The notes under the pieces are model-generated. The model searched no databases and was not told the DNA's origin. It saw only the letters and a program-made list of their open reading frames with translations. Both the position numbers and the translations under genes were made by a program. This document shows, one piece after another, positions 1-10,330 of a stretch of DNA of 64,000 nt; the stretch's first letter is position 1, and every line of letters starts with the position of its first letter. Origin of the DNA: an uncultured Pseudomonadales bacterium (GTDB lineage: Bacteria > Pseudomonadota > Gammaproteobacteria > Pseudomonadales > Azotimanducaceae); contig OY282430.1 of NCBI GenBank assembly GCA_958296025.1, forward strand, positions 3,400,477 to 3,464,476. The letters run 5' to 3'.

Positions 1-1
1 A

Positions 2-844
2 CTGGAGGCCGCTCGGCTGGTGCTGCAGGAAAGCGTGGAGGGCATCCGGGCCGACTTGGAGTCCTTGCGCATCGAACGGGAGGGCTTGCGGGTGCAGCAG
101 CAGCACTTGGCGGAGCAGGTGGCGGAGTGCGGCTACGAACTGCCGGCCGTTTTGGCCGGCTTACCGGATGAGGCGGCGGAGGACGACTGGGCGAAGAAGC
201 TCGCCAGCCTGGACCGGCGCCGGCAACGCTTGGGCGCCATCAACTTGGCGGCCATCGACGAATTGGCCGTGCAGTCGGAACGCAAGACCTACTTGGACGC
301 CCAACACGAAGACCTCACCAAGGCCTTGGAAACCCTGCTGCAAGCCATCTATAAGATCGACCGGGAGACGCGAACCCGATTCAAGGGGACCTTCGACCGG
401 GTCAACGGCCATTTGCGGGTGTTGTTCCCCAAGGTCTTCGGCGGCGGGCGCGCCTACTTGCAAATGACCGGGCAGGACCTGCTTAACACCGGCGTCTCGC
501 TGATGGCGCAGCCGCCGGGCAAGCGCAACACCAGCGTCAACCTGCTGTCCGGCGGGGAGAAGGCGTTGACGGCCATCGCGCTGATCTTCTCCATCTTCCA
601 GCTGAATCCCAGCCCGGTGTGCCTGCTCGACGAGGTGGACGCCCCCTTGGATGACGTCAATGTGGCCCGCTTCGCCGATTTGATTGACGAAATGTCCAAG
701 GAAGTGCAATTTGTGGTGGTCACCCACAACAAGCTCACCATGGAAACGGCCAGCCACCTCATGGGCGTGACCATGAGCGAACCTGGGGTGTCGCGCATCG
801 TGTCTGTGGATGTGGACAGGGCGGTGGCAATGGCGGCAAGCTAA
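2..844 (+). CDS. smc: Smc chromosome segregation ATPase, C-terminal part (5' truncated by window edge)
   Basis: This is the last 280 or so codons of the SMC condensin subunit that organises and segregates the chromosome. The frame is open from base 2, so the gene begins upstream of the window. A short coiled-coil stretch (Glu/Leu/Arg-rich, bases 20-400) leads into the C-terminal half of the ABC-type head. The signature motif [11 protein letters not shown] lies near bases 540-575, Walker B ([12 protein letters not shown]) near 620-655, and the switch histidine in VVVTHNK near 715. The head would be completed by the N-terminal Walker A, which is outside the window. zipA and ligA follow on the same strand, an order common in gammaproteobacteria. 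Family assignment is secure. Confidence 0.95.
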   Translation: MEAARLVLQESVEGIRADLESLRIEREGLRVQQQHLAEQVAECGYELPAVLAGLPDEAAEDDWAKKLASLDRRRQRLGAINLAAIDELAVQSERKTYLDAQHEDLTKALETLLQAIYKIDRETRTRFKGTFDRVNGHLRVLFPKVFGGGRAYLQMTGQDLLNTGVSLMAQPPGKRNTSVNLLSGGEKALTAIALIFSIFQLNPSPVCLLDEVDAPLDDVNVARFADLIDEMSKEVQFVVVTHNKLTMETASHLMGVTMSEPGVSRIVSVDVDRAVAMAAS

Positions 845-873
845 CAAAGAAAAGTGTCCAATGAGACAACGCA

Positions 874-904
874 TCGGGGCCGATGCGGCTGTGACCGGCC
901 CCGA
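874..904 (+). other. Hairpin between smc and zipA
   Basis: A 9-bp perfect stem (TCGGGGCCG paired with CGGCCCCGA) closes a 13-nt loop in the smc-zipA gap. There is no T-tract after it, so it is not a classical terminator. It could attenuate read-through or stabilise an mRNA end. The stem is seen directly; the role is inference. Confidence 0.4.
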
Positions 905-977
905 AGCACGCCGATTACGGAGGCGGCGTGGCCAGCGTTGGGGGGAAGGGTTGTTTCAGTCAATGAAGGAGCCCAAC

Positions 978-1952
978 ATGGAAGACATTAGGGAACTGAT
1001 CATCATAGGCGGTGGCGTGCTCATCGTCGCCATCGTAGTGCATGGCCTTTGGGTGGCGTGGCGCAACCGCAACGCCCTGCATCTTCGGATAGAACCCAAC
1101 TTGGTCCCCGAGGAGGCGGACGATAATTGGCTGAGCGCCGATTTTCCCAACGGCGGTGCGCGGCTGCGCAAAGGCCAGTCGGCGACGAGGGGTCCGCATG
1201 AGGCCGATCCTCAGGGTCTTGCCGAGGATTCCTATGTCGCCGATGGCGCGACAACCCAAGCCGCGCCGCCGCCGCGGGAAGGCGAAGCCATCCCACCGCC
1301 GCAGCCGGTCCCCCTGTTTGCTTCGGAACCGATTCTGCGCACCGGCACAAAGGGGCGCAGACCCCAAGGGCCGACAGCAGCGGACCTAGTTGCAGCGCCG
1401 GAGGCGACAACGACTTCACCCGAAGCGTCAGCGCCGTCCGTTGCGGGCGCTGATCTTGGCGGCGAACCAACCACAACAGCGCCGGAGGAAGCCGCGCCCG
1501 CTAAGCAGTCTTGGCAGACCGAACTGGCCAAGGAGGCTGGAGACACCGGGCCGACCGACGATCCCCTGATGTTGGTTCATGTGCTGGCGCCGCAGGGGGA
1601 GCGCTTCGACGGCGCAGCATTGATGCGCGCCTTGCGGGCCGAAAACCTCAAGTACGGGCGGATGCAAATCTTTCACCGTGCCGACCCACAAACCCAAAAG
1701 TGCCGCTTCAGCATCGCCAACGCCGTGGAGCCGGGTTATTTCGATTTGGGCAAGGATTGCACCTCGCCGGGGGTGACGGCCTTTCTGCATCTGACCGACG
1801 GCCAGGACAACGCCACCGCCTTGGACGACATGCTGCACACTGCCCACTCCCTCGCCCGATCCCTCGGCGGCACCCTGCTGGACGACCACCGCCGGCCTTT
1901 CACCCAGCAGACCTTGGCCGAATACCGCAACCGGGCGGCGGATTTTGCCTGA
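978..1952 (+). CDS. zipA: Cell division protein ZipA
   Basis: ZipA anchors FtsZ filaments to the inner membrane at the division site. The protein (324 aa) has one N-terminal membrane segment (about residues 7-26, IIIGGGVLIVAIVV), a basic patch (WRNRN), then a long Pro/Ala/Glu-rich linker. The folded FtsZ-binding domain runs from about residue 194 to the end and contains the stretch PGYFDLGKDCTSPGVTAFLH. I place the start at 978 because AAGGAG sits 6 bases upstream; an in-frame ATG at 963 would add five residues. It lies between smc and ligA, as in many gammaproteobacteria. Confidence 0.93.
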   Translation: MEDIRELIIIGGGVLIVAIVVHGLWVAWRNRNALHLRIEPNLVPEEADDNWLSADFPNGGARLRKGQSATRGPHEADPQGLAEDSYVADGATTQAAPPPREGEAIPPPQPVPLFASEPILRTGTKGRRPQGPTAADLVAAPEATTTSPEASAPSVAGADLGGEPTTTAPEEAAPAKQSWQTELAKEAGDTGPTDDPLMLVHVLAPQGERFDGAALMRALRAENLKYGRMQIFHRADPQTQKCRFSIANAVEPGYFDLGKDCTSPGVTAFLHLTDGQDNATALDDMLHTAHSLARSLGGTLLDDHRRPFTQQTLAEYRNRAADFA

Positions 1953-2104
1953 GGGAGCGCCGCCTAGACTGCGCACCCCTTCCCGACTACACCCCTTCGG
2001 CCAAGGCAGCGGCGAAGCGATGCAGCAAGCCGGCGAGCGGCTGGGCGGCGGGCTAGGGCCCGGTTCATTCGTTCAAGTGTCCTGGGGTGCGCAACACTCA
2101 CTGA

Positions 2105-4357
<2,253 letters not shown>

Positions 4358-4478
4358 ATCCCCGATAAGACGACCCCTCAAACCGACGACTGCTGCTGGC
4401 TTCGCGGAGACCCTTAGCAGGGGTCAGCCGCACTGGACGCAATTGTTGTATTTCCATAAGTTCAAAAGCGGAGCGGAG

Positions 4479-5153
4479 ATGCGATGCCTTCGCGCAATGG
4501 CGGGACTTGGCGTAAAGAAAGACACTTGGGACTTCCGTTCATTGGTCCAATGGCCGGGAAGGCTGGCGTTGGCCGCCTTGTTGGCGCTGCTGCTGGCCGG
4601 CTGCGCCACCGCCCCGCCGAGCCGTCCCGACAACCTCTGCGCCATCTTTCAGGAGAAGCCCGCCTGGTGGAAGGCGGCCAAGAAGGCGGAGCGCAAATGG
4701 CGCCTGCCGGTGCCGGTGGGCATGGCGTTCATACACCGGGAGTCCAGTTTCCGCTCCGACGCCAAGCCGCCGCGCAAGCGCTTCCTCGGCGTGTTGCCGG
4801 GCCGCCGTTCGTCCAGCGCCTTCGGTTACGCGCAGGCCACCGACGAGGCTTGGAAGGACTACCGCAAAGCCACCGGCGCCCGCTTCGCCGAGCGCGACGA
4901 CATCGCCGACGCCTTGGACTTCATCGGCTGGTACAACGACCGCTCCCATCGCAAGCTGGGCATCGCCAAGAACGACGCCTACCGCCTCTACCTAGCCTAC
5001 TACTCCGGCCCGGGCGGTTACGCCAGAGGCACTTGGCGGGGCAACAGCGCGGTGCAGGGCTACGCCAAAAAGGTGGTCGATCGCACCAAGCGCTACAGCA
5101 ACCAGCTAGGGCGCTGCGAGGGCCGCTTGAAGAAACGATGGTGGTGGTTTTGA
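4479..5153 (+). CDS. Lipoprotein with SLT-type lytic transglycosylase domain
   Basis: Predicted murein lytic transglycosylase tethered as a lipoprotein. The leader ends in a lipobox (LLAGC). The SLT fold follows, with the catalytic-glutamate motif HRESSFR, a GYAQA element and a YYSGPGGY element matching the family's ES, GxxQ and AYNxGxG motifs. The C-terminus is strongly basic and aromatic (KKRWWWF). The open frame extends back to 4347, overlapping the end of ligA, but that would give an implausibly long pre-signal region. ATGs at 4479 and 4497 are better starts, and 4479 is chosen tentatively because no clear ribosome site decides it. Similar lipoproteins often follow ligA in gammaproteobacteria. 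Confidence 0.78.
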   Translation: MRCLRAMAGLGVKKDTWDFRSLVQWPGRLALAALLALLLAGCATAPPSRPDNLCAIFQEKPAWWKAAKKAERKWRLPVPVGMAFIHRESSFRSDAKPPRKRFLGVLPGRRSSSAFGYAQATDEAWKDYRKATGARFAERDDIADALDFIGWYNDRSHRKLGIAKNDAYRLYLAYYSGPGGYARGTWRGNSAVQGYAKKVVDRTKRYSNQLGRCEGRLKKRWWWF

Positions 5154-5333
5154 CGTTCCGGCGACAGCACATGGGGACGCATTGCCCTCGCCTCGCCGCT
5201 TGAATCGACATTCGAGGACTGCCTCCCGTCATTTGCGCGTCCTTGGACTTTGTGCGGAACGCGCCTGTCCTCCTGAAATCAAGGGCGTTGTCCGGCCAAG
5301 GCGGCCGCAGAGTGCGGCGCAGCGCGGGTTACC

Positions 5334-7424
5334 ATGCATGCCATGAGCGCCTTGACCTCGGAATTGAAATCGGAAATTCAGACCGCCTACCGCACTTGGC
5401 TTGAGGCGCACAGCTTCAAGCCGCGGCGCGGCCAGAGGGAGATGATCGCCCGCATCGCCCAGACCTGCACCGCCGAGCGACCGCCGCGCACTCTGGCCAT
5501 TGAGGCCGGCACCGGCACAGGAAAGACCGCCGCCTACTTCTTGGCTGCCATCCCCATCGCCAAGGCGCTGGACAAGACCTTGGTGATCGCCAGCGCCACC
5601 GTCGCCCTGCAGGAGCAGATCGTCCTGCGCGACCTGCCCGACCTCAAGCGTAACACCGGGCTGGACTTCAGCTTCGCCCTAGCCAAGGGCCGGGGCCGCT
5701 ACCTATGCCCGAAGCGTCTGGACCAAGCCTTGCAGCCGGAAGCCCAAAAGGATTTGGCCTTGTTCTACGCCGCCGCAGCAGCCGGCCAAGGCGTCACCTA
5801 TCAAAGGATGTTGGACGCCTTTGCGAAAGGAGGTTGGAACGGCGAAAGGGACAGCTGGAACGAGGAACTGGAGCCGAGCGTTTGGTCCGGCGTCACCACC
5901 GACCACCGCGGCTGCGCCAACAAGAAGTGCAGCTTCTACACCGGTTGCCCGTTCTTCAAAGCCCGCGCCAAGCTGCGCGACGCCGACGTCATCGTCGCCA
6001 ACCAAGACCTCCTGCTGGTGGACTACGCCTTGGGCGGCGGTGCCGTGCTGCCATCGCCGGAGGCTTCCATCGTCATCGTCGATGAGGCCCACCATCTGCC
6101 GGACAAGACCCAGGATCACTTCGCCGCCAAGGTGCGGCTGCGCGGCGCCATCAACTGGGCGGACCAAGTCAACGCCGCCTTGGGCACCCTGACGCAAAAG
6201 CTGGGCCGCCCGCAAGCGCTTGAACGGTTGGCCAAGGACTTGGCCGTGGAATACGAAGCCTTCAAGCTGGGCATGGAGGGATTGCACGGCACCTTGGCGC
6301 AGTTGCCCTTCGCAGAGAAGGACGCGGACACCGATATCTGCCGGTTCGGCTTCGGGCGCATTGAAGGGCCTGCAGCCCGCGCCGCAGCCGCAGCCGCCGC
6401 ACCGCTGAAGAAGATCAGCCGCGCCTTGTCGGCCACCCGGGAGTTTCTGCGCAACGCCCTGGATGGGGAATGCAGTTTGGAGGACAGGTTGGTCGCCGAA
6501 GACTGGCTGCCGGCCGTAGGCCAGCTGGAGGCCCGGGCCGAAGCCACGGAGACCTTGCTGGTGGACTACGCCCAAGCGGACGGCGAGGTCGCTGCCGGGG
6601 CCCACCGTGCCCGCTGGGTGCAGCGCACGGAGCAGGATCTGGAGGCGGTCAGCGCCCCGATCGAGCCTGGGCCGCTGCTGGGGGAATGGCTGTGGTCGCG
6701 CTGCTACGCCGGCGTCGCCACCTCAGCTACCCTGGCCGCCTTAGGCCGCTTCGACCGTTACTTTGAGCGGTCCGGATTGCAACAGACGCAGGGGGTGCGC
6801 ATCTCCAGCCCCTTCGACTACCCCAGGGTCGCGGTGCTGGCCGTGCCCAATATGAACTCCAGTCCCAAGGATTTCGCCGCCCACACTGCCGAAGCGGCCC
6901 TAATGTTGCCGGAGCTGCTGGCCAAGGAGCGGACCGCCTTGGTGCTCTGCACCTCTTGGCGGCAGTTGCGCGGCCTAGCGGATGCCTTGGCCGAAACGGG
7001 CTTGGCCGATGCCATCCAAGTGCAGGGCCGCCGCTCCAAACAGGCCATGCTGAGGGCCCACCATGAGCGGGTGGACGCCGGCAAGCCAAGTTACGTCTTC
7101 GGCTTGGCCAGCTTCGCCGAAGGCGTGGACCTGCCGGGCGACTACTGCCGCCACGTCATCGTCGTGAAGCTGCCCTTCGCCGTGCCGGCCGACCCGGTGG
7201 ATGCGGCCATCGCCGAATTGGCCGAAGCCCAAGGCCGCAATGCCTTCATGGAGATCAGCGTGCCGGACGCCTCCATGAAGCTGGTGCAGGCCTGCGGCCG
7301 GCTCATCCGCAACGAGCATGACCACGGGCGCATCACCTTGCTCGACAAGCGGGTGCTGACCCACCGCTACGGCCGAACACTGCTAGACTCCCTGCCACCG
7401 TTTCGCCGGGAACTAGGCGTTTGA
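5334..7424 (+). CDS. dinG: DinG-family ATP-dependent DNA helicase
   Basis: Superfamily 2, XPD-like iron-sulfur helicase, expected to unwind DNA 5'-3' and resolve R-loops and repair intermediates. Walker A is EAGTGTGKTAA (about residue 58-68) and the DEAH box is IVDEAHHLPD (about 248-257). Between them lie four cysteines spaced for a [4Fe-4S] cluster (Cys125, 194, 199, 205). Helicase motif VI near the C-terminus reads QACGRLIRNEHD. Length (696 aa) is normal for DinG. The start may be Met1 or Met4 (5343). It stands alone, with a 180-bp upstream gap, and no clear LexA box was found there. Confidence 0.92.
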   Translation: MHAMSALTSELKSEIQTAYRTWLEAHSFKPRRGQREMIARIAQTCTAERPPRTLAIEAGTGTGKTAAYFLAAIPIAKALDKTLVIASATVALQEQIVLRDLPDLKRNTGLDFSFALAKGRGRYLCPKRLDQALQPEAQKDLALFYAAAAAGQGVTYQRMLDAFAKGGWNGERDSWNEELEPSVWSGVTTDHRGCANKKCSFYTGCPFFKARAKLRDADVIVANQDLLLVDYALGGGAVLPSPEASIVIVDEAHHLPDKTQDHFAAKVRLRGAINWADQVNAALGTLTQKLGRPQALERLAKDLAVEYEAFKLGMEGLHGTLAQLPFAEKDADTDICRFGFGRIEGPAARAAAAAAAPLKKISRALSATREFLRNALDGECSLEDRLVAEDWLPAVGQLEARAEATETLLVDYAQADGEVAAGAHRARWVQRTEQDLEAVSAPIEPGPLLGEWLWSRCYAGVATSATLAALGRFDRYFERSGLQQTQGVRISSPFDYPRVAVLAVPNMNSSPKDFAAHTAEAALMLPELLAKERTALVLCTSWRQLRGLADALAETGLADAIQVQGRRSKQAMLRAHHERVDAGKPSYVFGLASFAEGVDLPGDYCRHVIVVKLPFAVPADPVDAAIAELAEAQGRNAFMEISVPDASMKLVQACGRLIRNEHDHGRITLLDKRVLTHRYGRTLLDSLPPFRRELGV

Positions 7425-7655
7425 AATGGGGTGCCGGCAACCTCCACCAGCCAAGCTTCAACTACCAAGTCCGACCAATAGGCGAGGCCCGGAATCGCCG
7501 CGCTGGGCGACTTATGGGGCGCGTCAGGCATAGGCGCGTTCGATAGCTCGTCTCCCTCCGCGGAAGCAAGCCGGACTGAACGTGCATCAGCTACCTAGGG
7601 CATCGCAGTGGCCTTGCTTACTGCGGCCGCCATCGCTTGATTCGCCTGGGCATGA

Positions 7656-8843
7656 TCAGAAGTAGGCCCTAGTGATGCGTTCCGCCAAAACAGCCGCCAA
7701 CACGGGGGGAACGGCATTGCCCACTTGAGTGAACTGCCGTGCGGTTGGGCCAGTGAATCTGTAGTCGTCCGGGAAAGTCTGTAGCCTGGCGCACTCCCTG
7801 ACGCTCAACGTCCGAGGAATCTCAGGATGAAGGTGCGAACGCCCCCCTCCCTTTGTGCCGCCGGCAATGACGGTTTTGGCCGGCTTCATTGGGTTCAGCC
7901 GATCAACTCGGCCAAGATGATCCCGCTCGCCATAGTTCAACCTCATGTACCGTTGGACGGACCCTACCTTGTGATTGCGCGTATCGTGGTTTGACGCACA
8001 GGCCGGTATTCGCGTAGCGAGTACGCTGCCCGCACCTATGCGCTGCCGCGGCTGCGCCATGACGAACACTCCCGAACTGCGCGAACCTATCACTATCATC
8101 CTGCGCCGATACTGAGGAACGCCGTACTCGGAGGCGTTGTACACGGCAGGAGCGACAATCGAGTAGCCGCAACCGCGCAATCTCTCGATAGCCAACGAGA
8201 GCTGGTGCCCTCCGTCTATGTCTCGAAGACCCGGAACGTTCTCTATCACGAAGACAGCCGGCCTGAACTCTGCAACGAGATTGACGAAATCAAAGAGCAG
8301 CGACCCGTTTCCCTGGTGATTGAATCCCACTCTTTTGAAATTTGGGCCGGCCATCGAGAACCGTTGATTCGCAGCGATCGAGAAAGGCTGACACGGTGGG
8401 CCGCCGATGAAAACGCCTTCAAAGGGGACGCTCACGAGTGGCGTGAGCGCGGCAACGACACCTGTGAAATCAGACACGTCGCCGCTATGCAATGGCGGCC
8501 CGAAAATCCGCCATTCTGGTCGATTCAGGCGCAAGGTGTTGCAGAACGTCTCCGATATCTCGAATGAGGCCCTGTGCTCGAATCCCACCGCTTCGAATCC
8601 GAGGTCCATGCCGCCGCACCCCGTAAAGAAGCTAACGACGGGGACGCCGGCCGCGCTCCTAGCGAACGCGGAAATCCGGTCCGGCAGGCCACCCGTCCAC
8701 TTGAGGGTTTGGCTGCTCTCGTAAACAAGATCGTCTATCGACAATCCTGCGGATGCAAGGGCCTCGCCGATCTTGGCATTCGGCCCGGCAGCGTCGAACA
8801 TGCGTATTTGCTTTGCGAACGATGCTCTAGGTGCGTTGCGCAT
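7656..8843 (-). CDS. DNA (cytosine-5) methyltransferase of a restriction-modification pair
   Basis: C5-cytosine methyltransferase that should protect the host from the neighbouring HNH endonuclease. Motif I is FFTGCGGMDLGFE (about residues 72-84), motif IV is GGPPCQPFS with catalytic Cys151, motif VI is VIENVPGL (about 199-206), motif VIII is YRRRMIVIGSR and motif X is QVGNAVPP. A 70-residue N-terminal extension of unknown role precedes motif I. The start overlaps the end of the upstream endonuclease gene by 17 bp, so translation is probably coupled. Recognition sequence cannot be read from the protein. The 231-bp gap to dinG shows nothing recognisable. Confidence 0.93.
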   Translation of the reverse strand: MRNAPRASFAKQIRMFDAAGPNAKIGEALASAGLSIDDLVYESSQTLKWTGGLPDRISAFARSAAGVPVVSFFTGCGGMDLGFEAVGFEHRASFEISETFCNTLRLNRPEWRIFGPPLHSGDVSDFTGVVAALTPLVSVPFEGVFIGGPPCQPFSIAANQRFSMAGPNFKRVGFNHQGNGSLLFDFVNLVAEFRPAVFVIENVPGLRDIDGGHQLSLAIERLRGCGYSIVAPAVYNASEYGVPQYRRRMIVIGSRSSGVFVMAQPRQRIGAGSVLATRIPACASNHDTRNHKVGSVQRYMRLNYGERDHLGRVDRLNPMKPAKTVIAGGTKGGGRSHLHPEIPRTLSVRECARLQTFPDDYRFTGPTARQFTQVGNAVPPVLAAVLAERITRAYF

Positions 8844-10047
8844 TTCCTATTTCCCCGGCATGGCCAACTGCGGTCCAGTGTTCACGCTTGGCTTCGTAGT
8901 AAACGATCTTGGCCTCTCTGGCGTCGGCGAAGTCGATACGATTCTTCTGGACCAGCCACTTGTCGTAGTAGCGATGAATGGCCCGATGACAACTCGGGCA
9001 GTTTGCCACGAGATCTTCCAACAAGGTTCCGTCCTTGGATGTTCGCGCTCCCGAACAGAGAGGCAGCAGGTGGTGAATTTCGAGCAGCCTATCCGTCCAT
9101 GGATAGGACTGACGGGTATTCATTCCGCACAGATCGCAGGCATGCCCCGGATTCTGCTTGAAGAACATGTCTCGGATCATGTGGTTCCGCTCAATGGAGA
9201 CGTGCGTTCGCCGTACTCGACGTCCCTCTTTGAAGGCATCGTTGAACCCGGCTTCGCTGATGGAACTGAGTATGGTGCGCGGATAGTCTGCTTCCACTTT
9301 CGCATTCGCGCTCAGGAACAGTTCGGCCCGGCGGTCTATTTCCTCCGCTCCATTGGAGCGAGTGGGACCACGCACGGGCTTAAGATCCTCAAAGAGGTTA
9401 GCGGCGTCGGAGGCCGTGAGTGAAACAGTAACTTCGCTTTTCGTAGCGGTCAGGTAGGAGAGCTGGGCCAGGACCTTGATGCTTTCGCTTGACTGGCGAG
9501 CACCCGCCGGACCCGGAGGCGCACCCGCGTCGACGTTGAGGATGCGGAGGAAGGCATCTTGTTCCTCGTCGCCGCGAAAACCATTCTCACAGTAGCTGTT
9601 GATGATGTCTGTGATGTTGGTCCTAGGCTCGTGTTTCGCAGCCCGAGCGAGGATGAAGCGTAACGCGAACAGTAAAGGATATCGCAGCGGTTTGGTGTGA
9701 TCCCAGTCGCTCAGGGCAGGCGATGGTTGGGTGGTCGCCTGGGCGAGGAAATGCAAGTATTCGTCCGTGGTTACCCTGCCCTCTTCGGCAAGGAGCTTCC
9801 CAATGGGCGTCAACTTAGCTTCACGGGGGCCGTGCGGAGTGGCAATCATTGCGATCTGAAAGAGTCGACCGTAGTTCCGCCATGGTCGATACGCTTTGTC
9901 GTCCGGCAGGAACGGAAGCCCCACGGCCGTTTCAAGGTCGCTTCTCGTTGCCTGCCGAAGGTCGTTTACGACGCCGAATTTGGCAACCTTCCGCAGTTCG
10001 TCGAACTGAAAGTATTCAAGCCGTCCCTGTTCCCATTTCCACACCAT
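8827..10047 (-). CDS. Predicted HNH restriction endonuclease paired with the C5 methyltransferase
   Basis: A 406-aa protein ending in a clear HNH nuclease module: CDLCGMN, then LEIHHLLPLCSG, then LVANCPSCHRAIHRYYDKW. This gives two Cys pairs for structural zinc and the catalytic histidines. The N-terminal 250 residues (starting MVWKWEQGRLEYFQFDELRK) are not recognised and probably hold DNA recognition. I chose the ATG at 10047 over the TTG at 10149 because the extra segment is low-quality and the protein begins sensibly there; no strong ribosome site supports either. Overlap with the methyltransferase makes a compact R-then-M operon. Endonuclease function is inferred from the HNH motif plus partnership. 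Confidence 0.8.
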   Translation of the reverse strand: MVWKWEQGRLEYFQFDELRKVAKFGVVNDLRQATRSDLETAVGLPFLPDDKAYRPWRNYGRLFQIAMIATPHGPREAKLTPIGKLLAEEGRVTTDEYLHFLAQATTQPSPALSDWDHTKPLRYPLLFALRFILARAAKHEPRTNITDIINSYCENGFRGDEEQDAFLRILNVDAGAPPGPAGARQSSESIKVLAQLSYLTATKSEVTVSLTASDAANLFEDLKPVRGPTRSNGAEEIDRRAELFLSANAKVEADYPRTILSSISEAGFNDAFKEGRRVRRTHVSIERNHMIRDMFFKQNPGHACDLCGMNTRQSYPWTDRLLEIHHLLPLCSGARTSKDGTLLEDLVANCPSCHRAIHRYYDKWLVQKNRIDFADAREAKIVYYEAKREHWTAVGHAGEIGNAQRT

Positions 10048-10330
10048 TTCGCTAAGCCCGATGCACCTCTTGGTGATGGATATCCGCCTGTGCGACCTTG
10101 CGCAGGCATCGGCCCCTTGTGCGGACGGGAAGCCCCGACCGCGCACCAAATACTGTATGGGAAACCAGAAGTCCGTGCAAGCTCATTGGGATCAAATATT
10201 TAGTTCCCGCTCATAGGCCGTTTCTTGGGAATGAAGTGTGAGGAATACTGGGTCGGGGCGTTCTGAATCACTTGTCTCTCGCGCTGGATGGGCCAAATTT
10301 GAATTGGGCGCCGCGATAGAGGTAGCTGCG

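Noticed and set aside
5160..5333. LexA-binding site upstream of the dinG-type gene
   Set aside because: No CTGT-N8-ACAG pattern was found by eye in the gap.
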